The notes: a model not told the origin generated them from the letters alone. Positions 13,401-24,281 are shown, numbered from the stretch's first letter. The stretch: DNA of 64,000 nucleotides from Mimachlamys varia (GCA_947623455.1 OX392538.1:28891001-28955000); one strand, 5' to 3'. Translations and numbers: made by a program.

Positions 13401-15366
13401 ATGCGTCATTATTTCACCCTGCATGCCGTCTTGTTTAGGACTTTATGTGTTTGAATTACTTTCGTTGCTCTTCATGACATCCTGTTTTACTTTATATGTT
13501 ACATTCCATGTACATGTTGGCATACTGTATATGTTACTAAATTTAAAAAGTGCAGCATGTGTGTGTGTTACTTCATCCTTACATAGTGACAACAAGGGGG
13601 GTATTGTTATAGTATACCGACAGGGTAATAACTATGTTAACTAAATCATCACTGTACCGTAAGATGATAATTAGGTTTGAATTGTCCCTGTGTGTAACAT
13701 AATTAGTTTTAGTCTGCGGCAACTGGTAGACGGGCTACAACTGCCACTGATAGGTAGCGATCGTGTCTCATTGTGGATGGTTTCAGCATTGTTTAATTTT
13801 TTAACTGTTGAATATTCATTATTAAAACAGTCTTTTTCTTATCTTCTACTTATAAATAAAATGTCAATGTAATGACTGTAATTTTAAAAGAATTCGTATC
13901 AATCCGTTATAAATGACATATATGACTTTATCTCTTTTTTAATCATAGAGCTACTTAATTTAGGGACGTCTGTTATATTTCAATAGGATCAAATTAACAA
14001 TTATGATCGAATTAACCAAATATATAGTTACCTTGACTCAAAAAATGCTCTCAAACTAGGGGTGAATTTCGATCCCTAGATGATTTTACACATGTTATAG
14101 AGAAAAAAAATTGAACAATATTCCCAATTACGTTGATTTAAATCCATAAATACCTTGAGTGTTCGTCTCAAATTACATGGTGTATTGTGTATCAATTGAT
14201 AAATGCCATATAAAAATACATGTACATTGTACAGATTATCTCCTTGAAAAAGAAAAATGATTATCGGTGCTAGATAGAATACGAAATAAAAACCGTTAAT
14301 CTATGGTATTTTAAAACGAGACTTTGGTAACCAGAAACTCGGTAATTTCGTTCGTTGCAATTGAAACACAAAAGTGATCAATTGTTCAATATCTATATAT
14401 AGGTCCGGCCGATAATGTGTCACAATTTCAAGGGCATACAGTTTTTACGATGTCTGGTTATCTTAATGATATATAAATCGAATCTGGTTTGATGCAGTGT
14501 GCGCCTGTAACTTATACAACATCGGATCAAAGGTTATACAATCTTTTTTTTATTTTTGTAATTTTAATATCTAATATCATCGAAGTAAAAACCAGGTTAT
14601 GATTGTGAAACAATAATCACATTGTCGATAATTTAAAGAAAGTCTTGTCAGTTTAACCAATTTACTGAAACAACAGATACACTTACTGTATTCGGGTTTG
14701 TGGTTTTAGTTTGTTTGTTTTTTTGCGCAAACGTGCTACAACTTTAAATAACCTAGCCCACGTGAGAGAATCCACTTCACAATCGCAGGTCTATCTTATT
14801 ACCTGTGTTCTGATAAGTACGTCCATCAGGAAGCGATAAACGACAGTTGTAAATATCAGACTATTATGTATTTCGCGCTGGCAGGATATAAAGATTGGAA
14901 CTTTAATTGGAGGGAGTAGAGGCAATCATGTTCACAAGGAGTCTTGTAAAGGAAGGGTGGTCTTAAACAGATTATGTTTGTCTGTTCATCAAGCGCCCAA
15001 AGTACAAAAAAAAACGTCCCTTGACATACATTGTACAATAGGTACACCACATGAATGTATCTTCAGTAACATATGTGGCAGATCTGTACAACATCTCATT
15101 TGTTACTTGTTTACCAGTGAAATGTGAAAAATTATTCATTCTATAGAATTTATGTTTTTCTCTAGTAAGAAAAATTACAATTATCACTTTTTTTCAGATT
15201 GGGCCAATCAAAACACCGTTCACAAAAGCCATTGGAGGAAATGGAGAGCTGCTCGGGCAGCTTTTCCTTTACAAATGTACATGTATGAGCAATACCAAGT
15301 ATATTTCACTCGTGTGGCTAATATTGACTCCCCAAAAGAATTCGGTGACTTATTGGTTTCACTCCG
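10401..15366. other. No gene seen; (AT)n at 10747
   Basis: Long AT-rich spacer. An AT dinucleotide run sits near 10747-10766. A B-box-like word (rc of 'atcgaaccctggtc') near 13357 may be a SINE relic, but no head or tail is preserved. No supported exon. Confidence 0.45.
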
Positions 15367-15448
15367 TTTCTTCTTCTTCTTCTTCTTCTTCTTTCTTCTT
15401 CTTCTTCTTCTTTCTTCTTCTTCTTCTTCTTCTTCTTTTTCTTCTTCA
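15367..15448. repeat. (TTC)n microsatellite
   Basis: About 80 bp of TTC/CTT trinucleotide repeat with a few interruptions. It is strictly pyrimidine on + and purine on -, so it can form triplex DNA. The Phe/Ser/Leu-rich frames across it are artefacts. Confidence 0.95.
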
Positions 15449-16529
15449 ACATAATTGTTGTAAGAAAAATAAAGTAATTTTTAATACTCTTTTCTAAAGT
15501 TCATCAATTGAATGATATAGCAAGTGTGTCTTGTTTACGAATGCTTTTCATTCTTGACAATACAATATTAAATTAAGTGTATAAATATAACATCTGCATG
15601 ATTCAAAAAAATGTTTGTAAGACGCACAAACAAACCAGTATCCTTTCAAAGACGTTGTTTTCGTGGTTGATGTTTTGAATAATCGGTAAACAATACTGTT
15701 TCACTACAAGGCGTTCCTCTCATAGATGTCAGGGACAGTCGTAAAACAAGTATAACCTGCTGTATTTCCGTGTTAGTGGCGTTATTGCGTGGCCATCAAA
15801 GCCCGGCTTACCATACACAATTACACGGACCATCTGTAGATATGCATGCATGAGGGGGAAAGCGAGAATAAAATAGAACATCTTCCTGAAATATCCTCTA
15901 ATAAAATGTATTTCTGGCTTTTTCGATGTTTTATGGCGCTTTTGACTCTTCGTTTCCAGTATCAAATTTTATTTAATACGTGCTTTAGACATGGCAGAAA
16001 TGTGTTTACAACTTGTTTTGATACACTGAATACAATTCTTATTCTTAAAGCAGACACATGAAATATAGTTGTACATGTAACAGTAGAGAATGCTTTATAA
16101 TGAATTAAGATCATACGGCCATAACCGTGAATAACACAGATAAAACATGCAATTTTATGTATATTTTTATCACATTTGCATAAATATGTTAACTTGACTT
16201 GAATTTGCAAATGTCTTTGTCATCACTTGTGAAAAATGTTTTGTTGATAGGAGATGGCTTCATAAGTTGTTATAACTTGTGCCAAATCCTTTTCACCTAT
16301 TTGGGACAATAAATATGTTTAAAGGCAAAAACAATGATTGTTAAGATAATATAACTCTTTACAAAACAGAAAACAAATTAACTGTCTGGTTTGAGAAAAC
16401 GAATACTTCCGCAAGAGAAGTTTTATTGTAGAATGCCGAAAGATATATGTGAAGACGAAATTCAATGGTTTGCCGTTTAGTATCAAATATGTTTCACTCG
16501 TATGGCAATGTTTTTCAATAGTTTTATGA
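15449..16529. other. No gene seen
   Basis: AT-rich spacer with short overlapping open frames and no recognisable product or repeat. Confidence 0.45.
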
Positions 16530-16775
16530 TTGCAGGAAGAGTAAGCATCCTCTTTTTAATCGTCGACTACCGCCATGTAAATCCCAGTCATATCAAAGTA
16601 ATTGTCACGTTCTCAAAATGGGAACTGTGGCATCTTTCTCCAACACAACAAGAAGGCACATGAGCATGTTTAAAATCATACAAGTATACATAATATTTCT
16701 CAATAAGACAAAGATGATAACCATGAGACATGCTCATAGTCTTCATCAAACTGCATTTCTCGAAAGTTAGAATTT
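16530..16775 (-). repeat. Dispersed repeat A, inverted copy
   Basis: Diverged - strand copy. Words such as 'ggaagagtaagcatcctct', 'cgccatgtaaatccc' and 'catagtcttcatcaaactgc' match the complement of the family. It lies head to head with the + copy at 16870-17175, leaving a ~95-bp spacer. Confidence 0.6.
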
Positions 16776-16869
16776 GAAAAGATCTTGGTAAGGTCTTGTC
16801 AGTCTATGGTCAATTTAATGTGACCGTAATAAGTGTAGTAACGTTTGAGTGGTCATCCATCCAACTACT

Positions 16870-17175
16870 GAGCACGCTCGAAGTCGCATATGGTCGCCAT
16901 TTGTGTCTCATTGAGAAATATTTTGTATCTTTGTGTGATATGGTGATGGACGTTTTCGTGTATGTTTATTGGTGTGCTTACTTATTGTGATTGACAATAA
17001 TGACTCATTTTGAGAATTTGATGTATGGCTGGTGTCGTCGGTGTAGCAGAAGACGCTTACTCTTCCGAAACACTTCTACTTTTACAAGGGTATCGATGTT
17101 AATTTTTCCCTTATGTTCATATTTTGCCCCTACTTTAATCGATGTTAAGGTCGGATTCGGTATTCTCTAAAAAAA
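16870..17175 (+). repeat. Dispersed repeat A, copy
   Basis: Words in family order: 'tatggtcgccatttgtgtct', 'tattttgtatctttgtgtga', 'gcagaagacgcttactctt', 'atattttgcccctactttaa' and 'cggattcggtattctct'. Internally deleted relative to the 7684 copy. Confidence 0.75.
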
Positions 17176-18420
17176 CATTCTTAACCAGGAAGACTGTATT
17201 TTCGCCTTAAATTTTAACTGCTTAAGGGTCATGAAATCAAATCCAGGTTCAAATATCATTGAGTTTGTACTTTAAAGTTACCCGGCCGTGAAATGCGCCC
17301 GATATGCTTGTGCCAACACTGTACCTAAATAATGTTTGCTGTGGGATGATTCCAAGTAACACTAAGCTTTAACCTGAAATGTCGAAGATTTTTTTTTTTT
17401 TTGTGTTTGACAGAAAAGTACATCAAATCGCATTTTATTTCCAGAGTTAATCAATTATTCATAACTGCACTTTAAGAATTGAAGCAAAAATCTATAGTCC
17501 CTGTCTTGATACTACCATTTTCTTTCAACAGTTTCTTAAGAGTACGTGTATTTTTTATGTAGAAACGTCGCAAATATCACGAAGACTGTTAAAATGTTAC
17601 TTTGTCACCAGGAGCTGTAATACATGTAGTTTACTCCGACTCCCTCGTGTTCGATGACCTTTGGAAAATGATCACAAAGAAAGCGTACCCTTTAAAAAGA
17701 CATGTGTTGATTGTTTTAATCTATTGTAAGTACTGTACAGTTTGTAAAGCACACTTTTAGGTAGGTCCGCGTATACGCAGTATATAACTTGCACGAAACT
17801 ACGATACTTAATTTGTTAAAGTTAGAAGTTAATTAGCGATTCATCTGTGATGTCATGTCGGGTAAACCTATTTTGCCTTCGGCATTCGTGAAATTTGGCA
17901 TTCATGCAAATCTTTTTGCTTTTCAAATATTCGTTACCAAATAAAGTTTTACAAAACAAACGTATAATTGATTAGCTTTTATGTATGTTTGTTCTTCATA
18001 CTTTTTTTTTTTTTGATAACCCGTGTTACTTGATTTATTAAACCTGTAATAATAATTTTAAACATCATATAAAGCACCTTATCTAGCTAGGATATTTCAC
18101 TCTTAAAGCACTTTGCAGAACATAGATATAACATTTATACAATTAATGCAATTAGTACAACACCACTTTTGGCTGAATTTTATTTTTTTCTAAACATCAC
18201 CTTAGCATGTTTCTTTACTGATTTGGTATGAATTTCGGCGTCCGATCAGCCGAAGGAATTATATGCAACATTTAGCATTTAATTCTAAAATTGTTTCATG
18301 TTTTATTTACATTCTGTTTATGTGATGTAACGTATATTTTATGTGTCTTGATAAAGGGGCGGATAGTCGTTTAAAAAATGACAATTTATTTGTCCGTACT
18401 ATCGCTATTACTTCCACGAT
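17176..18420. other. No gene seen
   Basis: AT-rich spacer with poly-T runs near 17390 and 18002. The missing first exon of the Ly6-type gene could lie here or further upstream; I could not identify it. Confidence 0.4.
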
Positions 18421-18708
18421 CATATATCTAGTTCTAGTAATACGCATCCATTGAACATTTGTTTGTTAGGATCCAGTACATATAGTGGATCATACCGTCG
18501 GTATTACTTACTAGACCATATATCTAGTTCTAGTAATACGCATCCATTGAACATTTGTTTGTTAGGATCCAGTACATATAGTGGATCATACCGTCGATAT
18601 TACTTACTAGACCATATATCTAGTTCTAGTAATACGCATCTATTGAACATTTGTTTGTTAGGATTCAGTACATATAGTGGATCATACCGTCGATATTACT
18701 TACTAGAC
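18421..18708. repeat. 96-bp tandem repeat, 3 near-identical units
   Basis: Units start at 18421, 18517 and 18613 with only a few substitutions between them. The step is exactly 96 bp, so one + frame (18451-18717) stays open as a 32-residue repeat. Each unit carries the dyad GATCCA ... TGGATC around a 10-bp spacer. A degraded partial unit precedes the array (about 18392-18420). Near-identity means recent duplication. I see no reason to call it coding. Confidence 0.9.
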
Positions 18709-19119
18709 CATAGTTAATACAATAAGTAGATATACAATAATCACTATAATTTAGAGTTATTCGGAGGAGCAGGCTTATACATGAATCAGATACTGTCTAA
18801 TACATTGTCTCTTCCTCTGTGTTTATATGTGGGTGTGCTGGAAATGTGTTTCATTAACACTCTTTATAAAACTAAATAGTAATACGATTTTAACGATATT
18901 GTCGAGGTGAAGGTCAAATGGGTGTCATACTTTTAGTCTCCGCAGCGATTTGATTTGATCGTAGTTTGATTAAGTTTCCTGCGAATCACCAAACAAACTT
19001 TTAAAATTGTTTCAGTTTTAGAATTATAATACTCGATATTCAAGTGTTGTCCACGCATGTTAATCAAAACATGTGTACTTGTACACAAGTAATGCATACG
19101 TCACTATTGTTTGTTGTAG

Positions 19120-19232
19120 ATTGTGTGTGGTCACTGAAGTGCTGGCACTGTATAGCCGACGATTGTGACAAAGACCCCGGTGGGAACTACAAGGCGGTGG
19201 AGAGGACCTGTGAGGTCGGCCAATATTGTCAG
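19120..19232 (+). CDS. Ly6/uPAR three-finger protein, N-terminal exon
   Basis: Internal exon encoding the first half of a three-finger (LU) domain, the fold used by small GPI-anchored surface proteins such as Ly6 and CD59 that modulate receptors at the outer membrane. The exon is bounded by a good acceptor (pyrimidine tract ending ...ttgttgtag) and the donor gtaggt, and runs from phase 1 to phase 0. It encodes LKCWHCIADDCD near its start and CEVGQYCQ at its end, giving the family's opening C-x2-C and next cysteine pair. The signal peptide should be on an upstream exon that I could not find. An alternative is an unspliced start at 19092, giving a short hydrophobic leader interrupted by Asp. 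Confidence is high for the family and moderate for the exact 5' edge. Confidence 0.8.
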
Positions 19233-19663
19233 GTAGGTCATATTTGGTATGCACACGACAAATATCGGCCCATAATAATACAACTTAGTTTTAACATAAT
19301 ATACAATGGTACTGGGATAATTAGCATTGTTGTTAGAAAAACGACGAATATTGGAGTCTGGTTGCGTAGGAATTTCTTTAGCGAACCATGTTATTGCAAT
19401 TTCAATCATATTTCTATAATTGATCACCTGATGTGAATCTTCGTAACAGAAGACCTCGATTTCAAAAGGGGCCAGTTTCTCTAATAAATACCGAAGTTTT
19501 ATTGGTTGGTCAAACTGCCAAAACATTTACATTTGACTATTTATTTTGTCGAATGGCGGCATTTGTTTTTAAAATAACATATATTTCAAGTTAAACAAAT
19601 GAATAACTTTATATAAAACATATGTGTGTTTCTTTTACAGAACGTATGTGTTTTCTTTTACAG

Positions 19664-19927
19664 AAAATATTCTTCGAAATGTATAGCACAACTGATAAAC
19701 GGAAGTACAAGTCAACGGTTCGTGGATGCGCATGGGACTGCCTTAATAAAAACGATTTCATTAACTGCACACGTGACATGTTTTCGTCACGTGGTTGTGT
19801 TGAGAAATCTTGCTGTGCTGATAAAGACTTATGTAACGCTGCTCCCTCGCATACAGACAATGTTAAAACTAGGATTAGTTGTTTTGTGATATTTTCAATA
19901 TTTTTTAACGTTTTAATGTACAGATGA
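19664..19927 (+). CDS. Ly6/uPAR three-finger protein, C-terminal exon with GPI-like tail
   Basis: Joined in phase 0 to the exon ending at 19232, it completes the LU domain. Cysteines occur in GCAWDC, INC, RGC, then the family hallmark SCCADKDLCN. The last ~20 residues are strongly hydrophobic (CFVIFSIFFNVL region) and end three residues later at a stop, the layout of a GPI-attachment signal; the modified residue would lie just before it. The acceptor is duplicated: a second 'ttcttttacag' ends at 19640, 23 bp upstream. Using that site would shift the frame and lose the cysteine pattern, so 19664 is the productive start. Two poly(A) signals follow within 75 bp. Ligand and tissue cannot be read from sequence. 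Confidence 0.85.
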   Translation, partial: KIFFEMYSTTDKRKYKSTVRGCAWDCLNKNDFINCTRDMFSSRGCVEKSCCADKDLCNAAPSHTDNVKTRISCFVIFSIFFNVLMYR

Positions 19928-19972
19928 CGAACATCATTATTTTACAAGGTTGATATTTATACAGCTTCGCTT

Positions 19973-20002
19973 AATAAAATATGTATTGATTTTGTAAATA
20001 AA
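19973..20002 (+). promoter_or_regulatory. Poly(A) signals of the Ly6-type gene
   Basis: AATAAA at 19973-19978 and again at 19997-20002, the second followed by a GT/T-rich stretch (gttttgtctttattg). They lie 46 and 70 bp after the stop codon, giving a very short 3' UTR. Confidence 0.75.
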
Positions 20003-20126
20003 GTTTTGTCTTTATTGAAAATGGTATTAGTATCAACAAGAAAAGTAGAGTCTTTTACCTCCTTGAAGTCACTTACTTGCACATGCATGCATAACCAACA
20101 AATATGGTTACACATCTTAAATAACA

Positions 20127-20255
20127 TTGGTTTGTTTTATTTTGTTTTCGTCCTATTATAAGTTTAACAGCCATGGTCATTTAAGGACGTGCCAGATTTT
20201 TGGATGTGGAGGAAAACCGGAGTACATGGAGAAAACCACTGACCTACGGTCAATT
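20127..20255 (-). mobile_element. Truncated SINE-like repeat, second family
   Basis: Contains 'aacagccatggtcatttaag', 'gacgtgccagatttttgg' and 'aaaaccggagtacatggag', then 'ctgacctacggtca'. The 'ccggagtac..ggagaaaac' core is shared with the SINE at 9607, but the flanks differ, so it is a related family. The tRNA-like end is missing. Confidence 0.6.
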
Positions 20256-20692
20256 GTTATACCTCTTTAGCATAACAGTATGCGTTTATCTTTATGCAAT
20301 AAAATTGTGTTTAATGGAAAGAGATTCAATCTTTTTGATAGAAACATAAATATGGAATATCCTTACCGCAATATAGCCGTTGTTATGGATACGATGGTGT
20401 GAGGGGGATGATAAGTAGTGTAATTGACACTGTCCCATGGTTCAACAAATCGCATATCAATGGAGACAGGAGAGAACAACTGGGCAAACAATTGTTGAGT
20501 CGCACAATAGTTCTTTTATTTCCGGACGATTCGGCAAAGCCTCGGGTTTTACCAAATTTGAAAACCCCTGGTGTGGACTTTCCCTATCTTACATCCCTGG
20601 TCATAAAAGATTCTTATCGTCGGACGAATGCACAACAAATTACATCAGAACAAGAACATGACAACCCCATTTGGCACATAATCATCGGTCGA
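20256..20692. other. No gene assigned; 128-aa open frame
   Basis: A + frame (20399-20785) stays open for 128 codons and runs on into the foldback element. No signal, domain or family pattern is recognisable and no splice sites frame it. Could be a decayed transposable-element insert. Confidence 0.25.
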
Positions 20693-20833
20693 GACCACAG
20701 TTGCTTGAGTTTCTATCAGTATGTAACAAAAAATGTTTATATATATGGAGCCGCGGCCCATTACTGTAATGGGAGGCTCATTTAACACATATACATTTAT
20801 TATTTACTGACAGAAACTCAAGCAACTGTGGTC
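20693..20833. mobile_element. Foldback element with 22-bp outer arms
   Basis: Outer arms 20693-20714 and 20812-20833 are perfect reverse complements (gaccacagttgcttgagttt...). The centre is a 17-bp palindrome, CCCATTACTGTAATGGG, at 20757-20773. The inner arms are imperfect. It lies about 640 bp beyond the stop codon of the yellow-family gene and could fall in its 3' UTR; a - strand AATAAA sits inside it at 20801-20796. Confidence 0.8.
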
Positions 20834-21471
20834 GAAACTTACAAGTCTGCAGGTGTAAACAATTTTAAACTTCGCAGAAAATGACAAACAAATCATTTTT
20901 AAAATCTTCACAAATTTAATCAAGTATATCGCAATATTATGAGAATTATGAAAATTATATTTCAAACACAGAACATGTCAATCAATTTTGTTATCAAAAG
21001 TAGAAACAATAACATTTGAATATAACTCGTATGACAACCTTGCAAGTGATATATCATAAAATAGCATCAAAACATGAAAATGAATTAATAGTTTAACGTC
21101 GCATTGATAAATATGAATACGCAATCACACATAATTGTTTAAAGAGCAAAATAAGTTGTATGAACATGAAAAGAAACAAGCTCAAATGACAGAAAAGGGA
21201 TATAAAATTATTCAAACTTAACAAATAAACAAATATTTAAACAGTGATAACAGATTAGTGATGGATGGATAATGAATATCAAAAATTAAAAAAAAAATGT
21301 TTTCAAATCAAATTTTACTTTGGAAATATACATACACACTTTTTTCTCTGAATACAACTAGCTGTACACACTTTCTGTTTATCTTATGGCTCGCCTTTCT
21401 TACAAATACGATTTTTGTAGAGAACTGAAAAGATGATATCCAACATGGACAAAATGACAAACAATGTTAAA
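20834..21471 (-). other. Probable 3' UTR / downstream flank of the yellow-family gene
   Basis: AT-rich, no coding signal. No canonical AATAAA was seen on the - strand close to the stop. An ATTAAA-type word near 20920 and the AATAAA at 20801-20796 are the candidates. Confidence 0.35.
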
Positions 21472-22854
21472 TTAAGATAACCGAGTAAAAAACATTGACA
21501 TTATGAATGTAAGAATTGAGTATACAATAAAACCTGGACCGGAAGGGGTACCAACGCCATTGCAGCTGTCCTCTGTAACCGGGGAGTCGGCGGGAGCAGT
21601 TCTACGGTCAAGGTATCCGGTATCTCCGATAGGAACCTTCCAGATTAGCACATTGGCGCCACTGTTTCCGGTGAAATCAATGGAGGTCAGGAGAAACTTG
21701 TTGAGATGATTAACAGAAAACCACAGAGACTGATCATTGTTAAAGTTCAAAATGTCCACAAACACCATACACTGGTCATCCTGGAGAACCCTGGTCAATG
21801 CATTCATCTGCACATGCGCGATGTCGGTGCTCTGTAGTGTCATGTCTAGCTTGATGTCCCACCTGTAAATGGCGTTCTCACCGAGAGCAGGGAAATACAG
21901 GAAGTCATTCTTGCTGTAAGCCATACCTGCAGCTTGAGATGGTTTGTTTCCAACCTTCCGGACGGATCCGGCGAAGTTCCCTCCAGGTTTTGACGCGACG
22001 CTCGTAGCCACTTGATATAAACTAAAACCGGAAACAGGACCATAATATATGTACTGCATGTCCTTTGATAGTGCCATCCCATTGATACCGGCAGATACAG
22101 ATAACGTTTCTCCCAAGATGGTTATGTTTCCGTTTCCGGGCTCTGGTTCCATGGATGATGGGTGCGAGAAATAGTGAGAAGTGTTCTGTATGCGGTCGTA
22201 GACTACCATTCGGAAGGCTAAAGCATCGGAAATGTAAGCGTATCGGGATTCATCGTTGACATACTGAATAACTATGTCATTCAAAAAAGTTACTTGCCGG
22301 TCAGCAACTTCGTTAGGAAACTCATAACGTGTGATTTCAACTGAGTTTTTAAGGTCGTAAACTATTATTTTAGCCGGACACAGATTCTGTGGAGCTGTTC
22401 CGTCAGCGGCGAAGATGTTGATTCTTCCGGTATCAATTATCCACATCCAGCCCGTGTTTGGGTCTATTTCCATACTCTGGACATACTGAAGAGCACGACA
22501 GTCTCCGATTGTCTGCATCTCCCAGTTTGGAAACGGCTGTAAGATTGACACACCGTTACTCGTAATGATTTTGTTTAATGTTGACGGAACGCCGAGCCGC
22601 CATCTTGGAACCGTGACGTACACAATTTCGTCGTATACCTTCATGCCACTGATAATGTTATTGTTCACAATGTATTCACCGTTGGCGGTCGCATTGGCTT
22701 TGGTAGCGTTGTCTGGCCAATCGTAATCAATTGTGACGAATTTATGTATGATTCTAGAATCAGTACAGATTTCCTGCCCTTGACCGTGTACTTGTACCGC
22801 TGACATCGTTACCAGTGACAGAAAGAGCAAAATACTAGGTATGTTAAGTACCAT
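21472..22854 (-). CDS. Yellow / major royal jelly family protein
   Basis: Intact 460-aa frame without introns. Residues 1-24 form a signal peptide (hydrophobic ILLFLSLVTMSAV, then GQGQ). Residues about 35-420 form the MRJP/Yellow domain, expected to be a six-bladed propeller. Visible motifs are VPRWRLGVPSTL (82-93), a FPNW (108-111), MEIDPNTGWMWIIDTGRI (128-145), CPAKIIVYDL (159-168), LNDIVIQ (191-197) and YAYISDA (205-211). N-glycosylation sequons occur at N49, N54, N224 and N243. The last ~20 residues are hydrophobic (IVYSILTFIMSMFF) after a Gly/Ser/Asp stretch, which suggests a GPI anchor or membrane tail. Family members include insect Yellow and dopachrome-conversion enzymes acting on melanin precursors; enzymatic activity here is unproven. 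GC content is higher than in the flanks. The start is the first Met and is followed by an obvious leader. Confidence 0.95.
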   Translation of the reverse strand: MVLNIPSILLFLSLVTMSAVQVHGQGQEICTDSRIIHKFVTIDYDWPDNATKANATANGEYIVNNNIISGMKVYDEIVYVTVPRWRLGVPSTLNKIITSNGVSILQPFPNWEMQTIGDCRALQYVQSMEIDPNTGWMWIIDTGRINIFAADGTAPQNLCPAKIIVYDLKNSVEITRYEFPNEVADRQVTFLNDIVIQYVNDESRYAYISDALAFRMVVYDRIQNTSHYFSHPSSMEPEPGNGNITILGETLSVSAGINGMALSKDMQYIYYGPVSGFSLYQVATSVASKPGGNFAGSVRKVGNKPSQAAGMAYSKNDFLYFPALGENAIYRWDIKLDMTLQSTDIAHVQMNALTRVLQDDQCMVFVDILNFNNDQSLWFSVNHLNKFLLTSIDFTGNSGANVLIWKVPIGDTGYLDRRTAPADSPVTEDSCNGVGTPSGPGFIVYSILTFIMSMFFTRLS

Positions 22855-22981
22855 GTTGGCTTTTCGTTAAACGTTCTGTCCAAAGTAAAAAAAACAGTTT
22901 AACACGGCAATTCGCTTGAAAGCTGCACGTGTGAATCCTGTCTCACGACGAAACGAATGAAAGTGAATGGTCGCGCAGCGG

Positions 22982-22988
22982 TTATATA
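22982..22988 (-). promoter_or_regulatory. TATA box of the yellow-family gene
   Basis: TATATAA on the - strand, 128 bp upstream of the ATG at 22854. Transcription would start near 22955, giving a ~100-nt 5' UTR that needs no intron. The flank between (22860-22980) is GC-richer than the distal DNA. Confidence 0.6.
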
Positions 22989-22999
22989 CTAATAGCAAT

Positions 23000-24215
23000 C
23001 CGGATACGGAACATCAAATCCGGATTTATCTAAATAACTACGTATTAAGTAGCCGATAAAGGATTCTGCGAATTCGTGATAAGAATATTGAGTTTGATTA
23101 TGAAAGCCACCCGGGGTCGCCAAGTATGACTTGTCAGTATTCTGGGAAGGAATGGGTTGAGTGATAACCCGGATGTTGTGGCAGGCCCGTCCATCGACTT
23201 TTATATTAACAATCCTCTGGACGACATCTATCGAGCACCCCTTTTTATCTAAAAGAGATCACACTCGGGTGTGGCGATATTTACAACTACGGATGTATAG
23301 TTAGCGATCAGATTGAAGTTAGATCTTACTAGCGGTATCTTATTTCGAATGCATTGAAAATTCGTTATTTTAATATCAGTCACACTGCTGATATCAGGTT
23401 ACAAACTTTCAAATATTTGTATCCAATATAAAATGCATGCTATCTTAAATACATTTAAATAAATCATAAGCGATAGGGATAAAATTATGAGTAAACAATA
23501 TAAAAGTATGCTACCTTGTCTGGTATAATAAGTACTCGGCAAAACATTCGTATAATGAGTAATTGCAGTTATAAATAGGCTACATCTAATCAATATGATT
23601 TAAAACAATAAGACATTAAAAAGCATAAATATTGAGTTAATACAGTAATTTATTAGTAATCGATTTCAAATAAATGTTTCATCTGTCAATATTGATCCAT
23701 AGCTTATATCTTTATTATGAGACTGATTAATATAAGTACTTTGTGCTTGTTTCTGTATCCTTATGTTTGTATTATTTGTATGTAACCTCAATAAAATAAA
23801 GTTTAAACTAAAAAAAAAAGAAAACATCATTAGCAGTAATGCGGTTTAATTCACAAAAAAACAGTTAATCAAATCGAAGTTTAATTACCAATACTCATGA
23901 AAATATATGTAAAATTGATTAAAACTATATAAGAGTATCCGGGGAAAACCTTGTATATACATGTACGTACACATGTATTACGACATTCAACCTAATATTT
24001 GACCTTGCTACACCGAGGTTTGTCCTATCTACCTGACTGGCATACCGCTGCTGTTGGTCGAAAATACGAGTCATACAGGTGTGAGTCAACAAAGCTAGGA
24101 TTGCCAGGTGTAAGCGTCACCCTGTAACTTTCACTTCCTGGATCTTCACTTCGATAAATAAAGCGGCAGAGTTATCGGTCTTTGTAAATCTGGTGTATAA
24201 CTGTACACCATAAAC
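23000..24215. other. Upstream flank, no gene seen
   Basis: Non-coding AT-rich DNA with short random frames. A palindromic run built on GTAC/ATGT words occurs near 23955-23976. Confidence 0.45.
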
Positions 24216-24281
24216 GTGGCCATGGTTACTAACTTTTAACGTTGCTATGGTTACCGTAATTGTAAAAGTGACCATGGCTAA
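24216..24281 (-). promoter_or_regulatory. Cluster of three RFX X-box-like sites
   Basis: Read on the - strand, 24254-24241 is GTAACCATAGCAAC, a full match to the X-box consensus GTNRCC-NN-RGYAAC bound by RFX factors. Two weaker copies flank it: GTAACCATGGCCAC at 24229-24216 (one clear mismatch) and, on +, GTGACCATGGCTAA at 24268-24281. Three sites in 66 bp, about 1.3 kb upstream of the yellow-family start, suggest a regulatory module. Function is inference. Confidence 0.45.

Noticed and set aside
15152..15497. Open frames rich in Phe/Leu/Ser
   Set aside because: Produced by the (TTC)n microsatellite.
18451..18717. 88-residue frame made of 32-residue repeats
   Set aside because: It follows from a repeat length divisible by three; no signal peptide, splice link or known repeat protein resembles it.
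20399..20785. 128-residue + frame
   Set aside because: It runs into the foldback element, has no domain, and shows no splice framing; kept only as an unassigned stretch.
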